Below are positions 43,265 to 51,440 of a stretch of 64,000 nucleotides of DNA, one piece after another. Position 1 is the first letter of the stretch, and each line of letters begins with the position of its first letter. The notes below the pieces were generated by a model. That model was given only the letters and a program-made list of their open reading frames with translations, was not told where the DNA came from and ran no database searches. Origin of the DNA: Chryseobacterium luteum (GTDB lineage: Bacteria; Bacteroidota; Bacteroidia; Flavobacteriales; Weeksellaceae); contig NZ_JPRO01000009.1 in the NCBI RefSeq assembly GCF_000737785.1, forward strand, positions 1 to 64,000. The letters are read 5' to 3'. The position numbers and the translations under genes were made by a program.

Positions 43265-44047
43265 TTAAAAGGTCTGCTTTTTGTCCAGTTCCAGCAATAC
43301 ATTATCAATTCTTTCTGCAAGTTCGGGCAGTTTAATTGTGGGTACAGCAGGAAAAAGGTGATGCTCCATATGATAAAACATGCTGAATGTAAGTTTATTT
43401 TTCCATGATCCCCGCTGTGTTCTTGCGATACCAGGATTTTCATTGGTATCGTGATGAACAGTCCATACCGCAAAGAATGCCATTAAAAATTCTCCGGAAA
43501 ACATGATCAGCATATGATAGATAAGGAAATGAATCTGGAAATAGAACACTGTAAAAGCAAAAGCAGCAATCGAAATGATTTCTATAAGCATATTCCTTTT
43601 ATACTGTCGGTTGGCTTTTTTAAACGTGATCCAATGAATCAGGAACATATGTTTCGGGCCATACAGAATAGCTTCATACCATTTCATGGAGGCAGATTTT
43701 CCTTCGTAATCGTCTTCTGAAAGACAGAATTTGTGATGCCTGATATGGTTGAATTTCACGGCATGAATAGATGCCATCATCAAAATACTGTTCAGATAAA
43801 GGGACAGCCAGGTAAGAAATTTTCCGGTTCCCAAAGCATTGTGAAAACCATTATGCACCTGTCTGAGCGCCGTAAGAAAAAAGAATCCTGAAAATGGAAG
43901 TGCCAGCCAGTAATATTCATAATATGCCAGCAGCACTGAAATAAAAAACCATGGGAGGCTGATATTGTTTTCAATCAGCATTTCTTTAGCAGAAAGGGTT
44001 CTGAGGTCTTTCCATTCTACTTTTCTGATGAGTTCAAGTGGGTTCAT
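43265..44047 (-). CDS. Membrane fatty acid desaturase
   Basis: A 260-residue integral membrane protein with four hydrophobic segments and the three histidine boxes of the acyl-lipid desaturase/hydroxylase superfamily: HIRHHK (about residue 100; preceded by HNGFH), HHDTN and HMEHHLFP. These bind the di-iron centre. It probably modifies membrane or storage lipids by desaturation or hydroxylation; which reaction cannot be read off. It is part of the minus-strand group behind the GbsR/MarR-type regulator and 10 bases after the DCC protein gene. Confidence 0.88.
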   Translation of the reverse strand: MNPLELIRKVEWKDLRTLSAKEMLIENNISLPWFFISVLLAYYEYYWLALPFSGFFFLTALRQVHNGFHNALGTGKFLTWLSLYLNSILMMASIHAVKFNHIRHHKFCLSEDDYEGKSASMKWYEAILYGPKHMFLIHWITFKKANRQYKRNMLIEIISIAAFAFTVFYFQIHFLIYHMLIMFSGEFLMAFFAVWTVHHDTNENPGIARTQRGSWKNKLTFSMFYHMEHHLFPAVPTIKLPELAERIDNVLLELDKKQTF

Positions 44048-44057
44048 TTTTCAGTTT

Positions 44058-44867
44058 TTAAAGAGTGAGCCAAATAATAAATGCCAAAGCTGTTATTCCG
44101 AAGAGGATCCATGAGATAGCAGGAAGATAGTTCAATTTCAGGAGTCTGCATCGTCTCAAATGTTCCAGAAACATAATCAATACCACAATTCCAAAATAAA
44201 TGATATAAAAAAGAGGTGTGAGATTGGTCAGTAAAACCGGAATTAAGAGCAGTGTCCCGATCATGGAAACCGTCATCATATTTCCGAGATAATCCCAGAT
44301 TTTATCTTTTAAATAAGCTCTCAGAAATACGGTCTGCCAAAGGAGCAGTCCAATGCAGAGAGCTAATTCTCTCATGAAATTATAATTCAGATTAAATCCC
44401 AGTTTTCCGGAAAATACACTCAGGATATACGCTGAAAAGATGACTACAAAGCTTATATAGGCTACCCTGTATTTAAGATTAAAATCCGGAATGCAGGCCT
44501 GTTCAGTGTGATTTGCTGACGGAATGATCTGTTTACGGTTATAAGAAACCAATGAATACAGTTTTCTGAAAAACCAGTACAGAGGTTTTATCCTTGCAAT
44601 TGTCTCCAGCAAAGGAAAGGAATTTCCAATGATGAGAAGAAGGCTGTCCAATCCGTACACCACTTCGTTTCTGTTGTGATCTATCAATGCAATCTCGTTC
44701 TTCGCGCGGCTGAAATCTATGATGGATTTATTATCTGCAGATATTTCTGTAAAAGCTTCTCTTCCGTTCTCATCAAGCATTCCGCATTTTGTAAAACCTT
44801 TAGAATAGATATTGCACATAGGACATTCATTGTCGTAAATCAGGGTATGATTTTGTAAGGTTTTCAT
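44058..44867 (-). CDS. DCC-family (DUF393) protein fused to a membrane domain
   Basis: A 269-residue protein. Residues 1-115 form a DCC thiol-oxidoreductase-like domain: LIYDNECPMCNIYSKGFTKCG with the CxxC pair, and the helix YGLDSLLLIIGNSFPLLETIARIKPLYWFFRKLYSLVSYNRK. From about 140 there are four to five transmembrane segments. The fusion of the redox-type domain to a membrane part is the odd point. In the same operon as the desaturase, it might act on lipids or in electron supply. Redox activity is inferred from the CxxC only. Confidence 0.82.
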   Translation of the reverse strand: MKTLQNHTLIYDNECPMCNIYSKGFTKCGMLDENGREAFTEISADNKSIIDFSRAKNEIALIDHNRNEVVYGLDSLLLIIGNSFPLLETIARIKPLYWFFRKLYSLVSYNRKQIIPSANHTEQACIPDFNLKYRVAYISFVVIFSAYILSVFSGKLGFNLNYNFMRELALCIGLLLWQTVFLRAYLKDKIWDYLGNMMTVSMIGTLLLIPVLLTNLTPLFYIIYFGIVVLIMFLEHLRRCRLLKLNYLPAISWILFGITALAFIIWLTL

Positions 44868-44878
44868 CTGTAATTATT

Positions 44879-45232
44879 TTAAAAACTGATATATTCTGAA
44901 TCATGAAAAACATATATAATAGCCATTATCAGGCTGTAAAAAAGAGATAGCATCAAAATAGATCCGAAAAAATCAGTAACATCATGATTATGCTTAAAAA
45001 GGAAAATCATCAGCAAAGAAATCCAAACAGGTATTATAAAAATTCCGTAAATGATATATCCTACTGTTTTTTTATTTTTCTGAAATACTCTTATTATGAA
45101 ACTTATCAACTGTGGAATTCCTACTATAAAATAGAAAAAAAGAATTCCTTCTGAAACAGCTGCTAGAACTCCTGCGGCCAGGAACAATAACTGAATATAA
45201 AAGTCATATTTCGTAAATGTTTTCATGATCAT
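44879..45232 (-). CDS. Small four-TM membrane protein
   Basis: A 117-residue protein with four hydrophobic segments (FYIQLLFLAAGVLAAVSEGI, ILFFYFIVGIPQLISFII, TVGYIIYGIFIIPVWISLLMIF, ILMLSLFYSLIMAIIYVF) and no polar domain. No known family. It lies 11 bases upstream of the DCC-protein start and is thus in the same transcription unit. Confidence 0.65.
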   Translation of the reverse strand: MIMKTFTKYDFYIQLLFLAAGVLAAVSEGILFFYFIVGIPQLISFIIRVFQKNKKTVGYIIYGIFIIPVWISLLMIFLFKHNHDVTDFFGSILMLSLFYSLIMAIIYVFHDSEYISF

Positions 45233-45304
45233 TCATTTTAAAAGGTCAGGAAATCCCCTCGGGTTCTTTTGTTTGAGGATCTGAAGGTGATATACATCCA
45301 GATC

Positions 45305-45706
45305 TTAAAGATGAGTGTTTTCATTTTCGATGAGTTTTTCTTTGTTCATAGCATGTTTACGGCCTTTCAGGAACAGGAGGAGGTTAAGAAGCATCATCAG
45401 TCCCAGATAGATGGAAAAGCCTCCGATCTTTTTGCTTAAAGCGACAACCAACCTTTCTACGGTTTCAATCTGAAAAAATTCAATGATGCATAAAGCAAAA
45501 CCGATATTCAGGAGATAAAAACCGATTTTGAAGAGAGAATTTGTTGCCATTGCAATATCTTCTTTCTGGTGAAAAATATCGATCATGAATGTTTTTGAGT
45601 TTTTGAACAGAAACTGTGATACCAATACGGTAAGAGTGATTACAATTGGCAGATAGATCATGTACGCTGAGAAATTGTACGTCGTGGTTAAAACTGTTGC
45701 GATCAT
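45305..45706 (-). CDS. Small membrane protein, paralogue of the next upstream gene
   Basis: A 133-residue protein with about three or four transmembrane helices. Its central part (NSLFKIGFYLLNIGFALCII..., KKIGGFSIYLGLMMLLNLLLFLKGRK) aligns by eye with NRILLGCYYLLNLGYIAVNL..., ARIGYIALILCVLHYMNIFSLYFLRNK of the gene at 45714-46058, separated by only 7 bases. They therefore look like tandem duplicates, perhaps forming a heteromer. Function unknown. Confidence 0.65.
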   Translation of the reverse strand: MIATVLTTTYNFSAYMIYLPIVITLTVLVSQFLFKNSKTFMIDIFHQKEDIAMATNSLFKIGFYLLNIGFALCIIEFFQIETVERLVVALSKKIGGFSIYLGLMMLLNLLLFLKGRKHAMNKEKLIENENTHL

Positions 45707-45713
45707 AGCTGTA

Positions 45714-46058
45714 TTATTTTAGGGTTAATTTGTTTCTTAAAAAGTAAAGGCTAAAAATGTTCATATAATGTAATACACAAAGGATCAGAGCAATATATCC
45801 GATACGGGCGGCAGTAACAGCCATCATTTCTTCTGTCGAGCTGACGCGGTCCCAAAATGCAAGGTTAACGGCAATATATCCCAGGTTCAGAAGGTAGTAG
45901 CATCCGAGAAGTATCCTGTTGATGGTAAGACACATCTCGCTGTCATGAATAAGATACTCGAGATAAGACTTCCCGGCCCGGAAGCATCTCCTTCCCACAT
46001 CTATGGTGATGTAAGAGCTCACCGTAAGGAATATGATGTATGAGATTATATTAAACAT
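45714..46058 (-). CDS. Small membrane protein, first gene of the lipid operon
   Basis: A 114-residue protein with a membrane segment at the N-terminus (IISYIIFLTVSSYITIDV), a polar loop with basic residues (GRRCFRAGKSYLEYLIHDSEM) and two further helices. It pairs with its likely paralogue at 45305-45706. It is separated from the regulator gene by a terminator-like hairpin, so it may have its own promoter in 46059-46106. Confidence 0.65.
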   Translation of the reverse strand: MFNIISYIIFLTVSSYITIDVGRRCFRAGKSYLEYLIHDSEMCLTINRILLGCYYLLNLGYIAVNLAFWDRVSSTEEMMAVTAARIGYIALILCVLHYMNIFSLYFLRNKLTLK

Positions 46059-46107
46059 CTTATAATTATTATATTTTCAGTAATTTTTGAAAATTAAATT
46101 CAAATAA

Positions 46108-46126
46108 AAAAGGATTCAATCCTTTT
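46108..46126 (-). terminator. Terminator behind the regulator gene
   Basis: AAAAGGATT-C-AATCCTTTT is a perfect 9-bp inverted repeat with a one-base centre, directly after the regulator's stop codon. On the minus strand the T-run TTTTTATTTG follows. Readthrough would allow regulator and operon to be co-transcribed. Confidence 0.65.
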
Positions 46127-46642
46127 CTACTTTAGCAGGTTGGTAATTTTGCCTACCAGCCAGTGATCATCACTTTTGATCGCCAGATCCATAATGTTAT
46201 TGATTTTTCCTGTTACAGAACTGAAATCATCCATAAGCTTTATAAATTCTTTTGCTTCCTGAGAATCGTTGTCTTCTATGTTCTTCAGTTCTTCCAGGAA
46301 AGAAATTACAGGTTCTATTTCCCTCTTTCTTCTTTCTTTCGTGATTTGCTTAAACAGATACCAAATGTCTTTTTCCGCTACGAAATACTCTTTCCTGTCT
46401 CCTTTTACAAATTCTTTTTTTACAATGCCCCAGTCTATCAAGGCACGGAGATTCATATTGGCATTTCCTCTTGAAATTTCAAGCTGCTCCATCACCTCAT
46501 CTGTAGAAAGCGGTTTCCCATTGGCCAGAAGCAGGGCATGAACCTGTGCCATCGTACGGTTGATCCCCCAATTGGTGGCGAAGGTTCCCCATGTCTGGAT
46601 GTACTTTTCTTTTGCTTCCGAAAGCTTCATTTGTTCTTGCAT
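46127..46642 (-). CDS. GbsR/MarR-type transcriptional regulator
   Basis: A 171-residue winged-helix protein with the GbsR-type layout: ATNWGINRTMAQVHALLLANGKPLSTDEVMEQLEISRGNANMNLRALIDWGIVKKEFVKGDRKEYFVA (about residues 20-90) and a C-terminal helical dimerisation part (DIWYLFKQITKERRKREIEPVISFLEEL...). It is first of the minus-strand group and preceded by a clear promoter (46658-46687), which overlaps TTGAA-TT-TTCAA, a possible autoregulatory site. Ligand unknown. It likely controls the membrane/lipid genes downstream. Confidence 0.88.
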   Translation of the reverse strand: MQEQMKLSEAKEKYIQTWGTFATNWGINRTMAQVHALLLANGKPLSTDEVMEQLEISRGNANMNLRALIDWGIVKKEFVKGDRKEYFVAEKDIWYLFKQITKERRKREIEPVISFLEELKNIEDNDSQEAKEFIKLMDDFSSVTGKINNIMDLAIKSDDHWLVGKITNLLK

Positions 46643-46657
46643 TTTTTATTTCTGTAA

Positions 46658-46687
46658 CAAATGTAATTATATTTTTTGAATTTTCAA
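46658..46687 (-). promoter_or_regulatory. Flavobacterial promoter of the GbsR-type regulator
   Basis: Read on the minus strand: TTG (46685-46687), 19-base spacer, TACATTTG (46658-46665), a full match to TTG-N19-TAnnTTTG. The -33 region is covered by the palindrome TTGAATTTTCAA (46677-46688). A related TTGAA-N7-TTCAA lies at 46087-46103 before the operon. Confidence 0.75.
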
Positions 46688-46871
46688 TAATATTTGAAAG
46701 TTAAATTTTATTTTTAAAGATATTGATAAACTATGTCCTGTCCCGGGTTAAAATTAGCACTTCATGACTGGCTGTTATTCCATAAAAGAGAGGTACTGTA
46801 AAGAAAAATAACTCTGCACTTTATTTGATTTCAATTATACTTTATAAAACGCTCTCCTCATTACTCTTTTC

Positions 46872-49800
46872 TTATGGTTCAATTCTCGTCCTGATTCCTT
46901 CATTCCAATACCTCGCTTCCGGCATATAATAAAGATATACATTGCTCGCTTTTCCTGTGTATTCTCCTGCAAATTCAACTTTCAGATCAAGGTTGATCAC
47001 CTTTGTTTCTTCAGCATCGAAATGCTCCCAGTACAGCACCAGATAATTATCAAAAATTTCATAATAAGAAACCTGTTTTTTATCAATGAGATCTTTCAGG
47101 AGAGCATTCTGTAATGTAAGTCCTGCCGGAATCCCGATCTTGGCAGTGACCATTGGCAGTGGTCCGTTGATCTTACTTTTTACTGTGACCGTCATTCTGT
47201 TGGTCTCTCCCACTTTCGCAATTGCAGATTTCAGCTTGGTTTCCAGTGTCACAGGAATGTCTTTGCTTTCAGGAGCCTGTAAAGTATAATAATGATAATC
47301 CAGTTTATACGGCAGGCCTTTTTGGTTATTTCCTGCATATTCAACATCTATTTCGTTCTCTCCGACTTTGTAAGCTGAACTCAGGCTTACATCGGGAGCA
47401 ACTTCCGCCTTATTTATTTTAATTCCAGGTTTTTCTGTTCCGTACAGTTTTTCATTTTTAGCAAAAAAAACCGACAAAGCTTCCAAAGCCATTGTTGTAG
47501 CCTGCGTGGAACCAAAACCGTAATATCCATTATAATTGATGAGCTTATCTGCTGCTTCCGCGATTTTTAACTGATTGAATTTTTCATCTTTCTGAAGTGC
47601 CATTATGTAAAGCGACAGCGTTTCTGAGTTGGCTGAAGCACCTCCTGAGCCTGTAAAAGTGACCGCCGTTTTTTCATTTTTGCTTTCATACTGTTGATTC
47701 AGTATCGTCATGAGTTTCTGATATTCAATGGTTTTTCCGAGATAGGCAGATGTATTAGCCATCAGCGCTAACTGGTAAGAATCTTTTGAGGCTAATGCTT
47801 TATTTAATGCATTTTTATAAGGTTCTTCCAATTCATTTTTTAACCCTATTTTCGACAAAGCATAAATCACATACATATTTCTCGACCAGGCATAATCGGA
47901 AAAAGGGCTTTGCATTTCATAACTTTGTCTCACTTCAAAAGTTCCGTTCTGATTTTTCCTGGATAAAATAAAAGAAGCCAGATTCCGGATCAGCTTAGGA
48001 TCAATATCCACATATTTTTTAAGATCTCTGAATTCCAGCAATGCAAAAGCTGAAACTGAAACATCAGATTCCGAAGAATTGAAATATCCGAAACCGCCAT
48101 CCCTGTTTTTGTAGCTCAGCATTCTCTGGTAACCTTTTTTCATATTTCTTATGACAAAACTTTCTGTTTGAGGTGTGATTTTTTTAATAGATTTTAAATA
48201 ATCCAGTATAAAAATATTGGGATACACCGTAGATGAAAGTTGTTCGAAACATCCATGAGGTTCACGTTTTAATCTTTCCATATCATCAAACAGCTGCAGA
48301 GCCGTGTTCTGATAGACATAATAGGATGATGAAAAACTCCCGTTGATGTATTCAGGAATAATGGTTTTTATATTTTCAGAGGTATTACCGATCACAGAAT
48401 AATAATATGGAAAACCTTTTTCTTCAACATTAAACGGAAAAATAGCCACCTCTCTGAAATCTCCTGACTGTATTGAAAACTGAATATTGGAACTTACTAC
48501 ATCATCGGTCTGTAAGGTAACAAACAACCGACCCGACTCTAATGGTTTGAGGGTAATAATGCTGTCGGATTTTATTAATTTAACCCTGTTCGGAACAATC
48601 ACATCCATAACCATTTTCCGGGTTTCCGTTGAGTTGTTTTTAATAACTACCGGAATTATCATCTGGTCCGTTCTGGTAAGATACTGAGGAACTTTAGCAT
48701 CAATTGAGATGAGGCTTTGAGCAGCATATACGGTTTCGTCTCTTCCTATCTGTCCGTTCCCGGAGATCCCTTCGGTCATAATTCTGAAAGCGGTATTGGC
48801 ATCCGAATTATAAAATTCAACTTTTGCTTTTCCTTTTTTATCGGTTTCTAACACGGGATTCCAGTAAATCGTTTCTCTATAGTCAAAGCGGTACGATGTA
48901 TTGGTACTCTGATACACAGGATACTGAAAATTTCTGCTGTAAGAATAGGTAACGAGGCTATCTCCCGGCACCGCCATCACAGCATAATATGATTTTGGCG
49001 TGATATCAATTTTCAACTGTGAGCGTAAGTTTCTGACAGAATTAATAAGGATAACCCCATTTACCCCCCGGCTTCCGTAAATAGATGTGGCAGCGGCATC
49101 TTTCAGAACTGTTATGCTGTTGATATCGCCAGGATTAATTGCTGTTTTAAAATTTTCTACCGGTATTCCATCAACCACATACAATGGAGCTTTGTTCGAC
49201 ACAGAGGCAGTTCCTCTTACCAGAACGCTACTTCCCGGCTGTCCATTAGTAGTGCTCACCATAACTCCGGCCACTTTCCCGGCTAATAAAGCAGTAACAT
49301 CCGGATTCTGAAGTTCTTCATCCCTTGCAATGGTTGTTTGTGCCGCTAAATTATTTTTTAGCGTGCTAATTCCATAGCTGCCGGTTACAACCACTTCTTC
49401 AATGTTGGATGACATTGAACTGTCTTTCTTTATACTGCTTCTGGATGCCCTTCTTGTACTTCTTTCCGAAACAGATTTTGTTTTTCCCTGCTCTACATCT
49501 GTTCTTTCCAGATCTTTTCTGAGCTCTATCTTTCCGGTTTCTTTTACAGCCTCTTTAACGATTTCCTCTACATTGACATTATTCAGAGATTTTCCTGCAA
49601 GTGGATTTACCGGCAGTCTATAGGATAAAATCCTGATCTTTACCTGCTGTTTGGGTTGAAAAGATTTAGCAACAAGTTTATAGGAATTCCCCTTTCTTAG
49701 ATCTGAAAAATAAAAATTTCCTTCTTCAGAAGTAGTCTGTTTAAGGGTTTTGTATCCTTCTATCAGAAAAACTTCTGCTTTGACGGGTTTCCCTGTTTCA

Positions 49801-51437
49801 TCTTCAACAATCCCATAAACAGGATTCTTTTTTTCCGGAAGGTATTTATATTTTTGATTTTTGATGATTTCAGGAGCCAGCTCAAAATATCGGTAGCCAT
49901 TGGTAAGCATGAGAAGATCAAGACTTTTAATTGCTTTTTCTTCTTTTTTATCAAAATAGAACTGCGGTCTTTCTACCTTTCCTTTCAGTTCGGAATCCAT
50001 AAGGAGCCAGGAAAGAATATTATTCTGTTTATCATCTGCATAAGTCCAAAGCTTGTCATCAACAACACTCATAGCCAGGCTGGCAGGAACAGGAATCCCG
50101 TTTTCGTCTGTAGTTTCAATGTCCAGCACCACTTTTTCTCTTGGAAGATACTGCTGTTTTAAAGGCTTAATTTTCACATTCATCTGTCTGTTTTCATTGG
50201 CAAAAACAATACGTTCTGCAAGAGGGATCTCTCCTTCAAAAACAGTAAACCTGCAGATACCGGCCGGCAGTTCTTTTTCAGAAATTTCAAACTGATTTAC
50301 ACCTTTCTGTACCGGAAATGACTGATTATAGATTTCTTTTTCTCGAAAGCTCCCTTTCAATGCAACTGTTCTTTGCCCGCTAGAAGTGATCCTGACATAG
50401 ATCTTCCGGTTTTCTTTATGTATATTCAAAACTACACCTTCATCTTTAGCTTCCGGAAACTGATAGGTTTGGGAAATATTTTCGGGTTTCACCACTTTTG
50501 CATAATATGCCTCTCCTTTTTTAGGGGTAAAAAGGAAACTTCCCATTCCGAAATTGTAGGCTGAAGCTTCTGTTATTTTCTGGCTGTTCTGATTAAAAAT
50601 TTCCAAAACGGCATCGACAGGCTTCTCGTATTCGTCTAAAATTTTAAACGCAATATTCTGCTCAATTCCATTAATAAAAGTGCCTCCTTCCGGCATCAGT
50701 TTCACATCAAGATAATTCAGCACGATTGGTATATTCCTTGAAATAGATTCAGTAAATCCATCGAAATTCACTTTAATATTCAGTAAGGCATCAGAAGATT
50801 TCAAAATTCCGGGAAGATTGAATTTCAGCTGCTTTTTACCTTCTTTATCCGTAATCAGTTTTCCTTCTGAAACGATTTCTCCGTTATGCATCACCGTATA
50901 ATCCGCTTCATAAAAAGGAATAACCTGGTTACTCAAACTTCGCATTGAAAAATCTGCCAAGACCTCATCGCCAGGGCCATATCCTTTTTTAGGAAATTCA
51001 AGCTTCATCAGAATTCTCGGGGAAACAACTTTCTGCAATGTGATTTCTTTTTCAAAAGCATTTTTCCCTTCTTCATTCTGCATCCAGTTAGTAAACGCCC
51101 TGATTTTATAAATTCCGCCTTTCATGTCGTCACTGAAATAGAAGTATCCTTCTGCATAACCTCTTTCAATTTCATATTTGACTTTTTTAATGACACTTCC
51201 GCTTGGATCAACCAGCTCAAAGTTGACGACTCTGCTCTGATCCGCAGGAAGATTATTTTCAGCCTTCACTACATAAATTTTAAAGTACATTTCCTCACCC
51301 GGCTTATAAAAAACATGACTGGTCTGTATATAGGTTTTTTCTTTTTCGAAATCTTTAAACTGATTCTGTGCTTTCAAACCGACATTTGAAAACAGTAAAG
51401 CAAAGAATAAAATATAGGTTATAATCTTGAAATCCAT
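46872..51437 (-). CDS. Alpha-2-macroglobulin-like protein with inserted TonB plug domain
   Basis: A 1521-residue exported protein (signal peptide near residues 1-23). Residues 30-140 form an MG2-like domain (TYIQTSHVFYKPGEEMYFKIYVV) and more macroglobulin domains follow. A carboxypeptidase-regulatory-like domain lies at about 539-595 (VYGIVEDETGKPVKAEVFLI). From about 676 to 797 there is a full SusC-type TonB plug: IEEVVVTGSYG, LAGKVAGVMVST, LYVVDGIPVENF, ITVLKDAAATSIYGSRGVNGVILI. The A2M domain and helical thioester domain follow, with GCFEQ (about 1062) in place of GCGEQ, then KNRDGGFGYF-type repeats. The plug is an insertion unusual for macroglobulins. Its partner could be the barrel encoded 3 bases upstream. 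It may trap proteases or act in surface-protein export; unproven. Confidence 0.88.
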   Translation of the reverse strand: MDFKIITYILFFALLFSNVGLKAQNQFKDFEKEKTYIQTSHVFYKPGEEMYFKIYVVKAENNLPADQSRVVNFELVDPSGSVIKKVKYEIERGYAEGYFYFSDDMKGGIYKIRAFTNWMQNEEGKNAFEKEITLQKVVSPRILMKLEFPKKGYGPGDEVLADFSMRSLSNQVIPFYEADYTVMHNGEIVSEGKLITDKEGKKQLKFNLPGILKSSDALLNIKVNFDGFTESISRNIPIVLNYLDVKLMPEGGTFINGIEQNIAFKILDEYEKPVDAVLEIFNQNSQKITEASAYNFGMGSFLFTPKKGEAYYAKVVKPENISQTYQFPEAKDEGVVLNIHKENRKIYVRITSSGQRTVALKGSFREKEIYNQSFPVQKGVNQFEISEKELPAGICRFTVFEGEIPLAERIVFANENRQMNVKIKPLKQQYLPREKVVLDIETTDENGIPVPASLAMSVVDDKLWTYADDKQNNILSWLLMDSELKGKVERPQFYFDKKEEKAIKSLDLLMLTNGYRYFELAPEIIKNQKYKYLPEKKNPVYGIVEDETGKPVKAEVFLIEGYKTLKQTTSEEGNFYFSDLRKGNSYKLVAKSFQPKQQVKIRILSYRLPVNPLAGKSLNNVNVEEIVKEAVKETGKIELRKDLERTDVEQGKTKSVSERSTRRASRSSIKKDSSMSSNIEEVVVTGSYGISTLKNNLAAQTTIARDEELQNPDVTALLAGKVAGVMVSTTNGQPGSSVLVRGTASVSNKAPLYVVDGIPVENFKTAINPGDINSITVLKDAAATSIYGSRGVNGVILINSVRNLRSQLKIDITPKSYYAVMAVPGDSLVTYSYSRNFQYPVYQSTNTSYRFDYRETIYWNPVLETDKKGKAKVEFYNSDANTAFRIMTEGISGNGQIGRDETVYAAQSLISIDAKVPQYLTRTDQMIIPVVIKNNSTETRKMVMDVIVPNRVKLIKSDSIITLKPLESGRLFVTLQTDDVVSSNIQFSIQSGDFREVAIFPFNVEEKGFPYYYSVIGNTSENIKTIIPEYINGSFSSSYYVYQNTALQLFDDMERLKREPHGCFEQLSSTVYPNIFILDYLKSIKKITPQTESFVIRNMKKGYQRMLSYKNRDGGFGYFNSSESDVSVSAFALLEFRDLKKYVDIDPKLIRNLASFILSRKNQNGTFEVRQSYEMQSPFSDYAWSRNMYVIYALSKIGLKNELEEPYKNALNKALASKDSYQLALMANTSAYLGKTIEYQKLMTILNQQYESKNEKTAVTFTGSGGASANSETLSLYIMALQKDEKFNQLKIAEAADKLINYNGYYGFGSTQATTMALEALSVFFAKNEKLYGTEKPGIKINKAEVAPDVSLSSAYKVGENEIDVEYAGNNQKGLPYKLDYHYYTLQAPESKDIPVTLETKLKSAIAKVGETNRMTVTVKSKINGPLPMVTAKIGIPAGLTLQNALLKDLIDKKQVSYYEIFDNYLVLYWEHFDAEETKVINLDLKVEFAGEYTGKASNVYLYYMPEARYWNEGIRTRIEP

Positions 51438-51440
51438 ACA

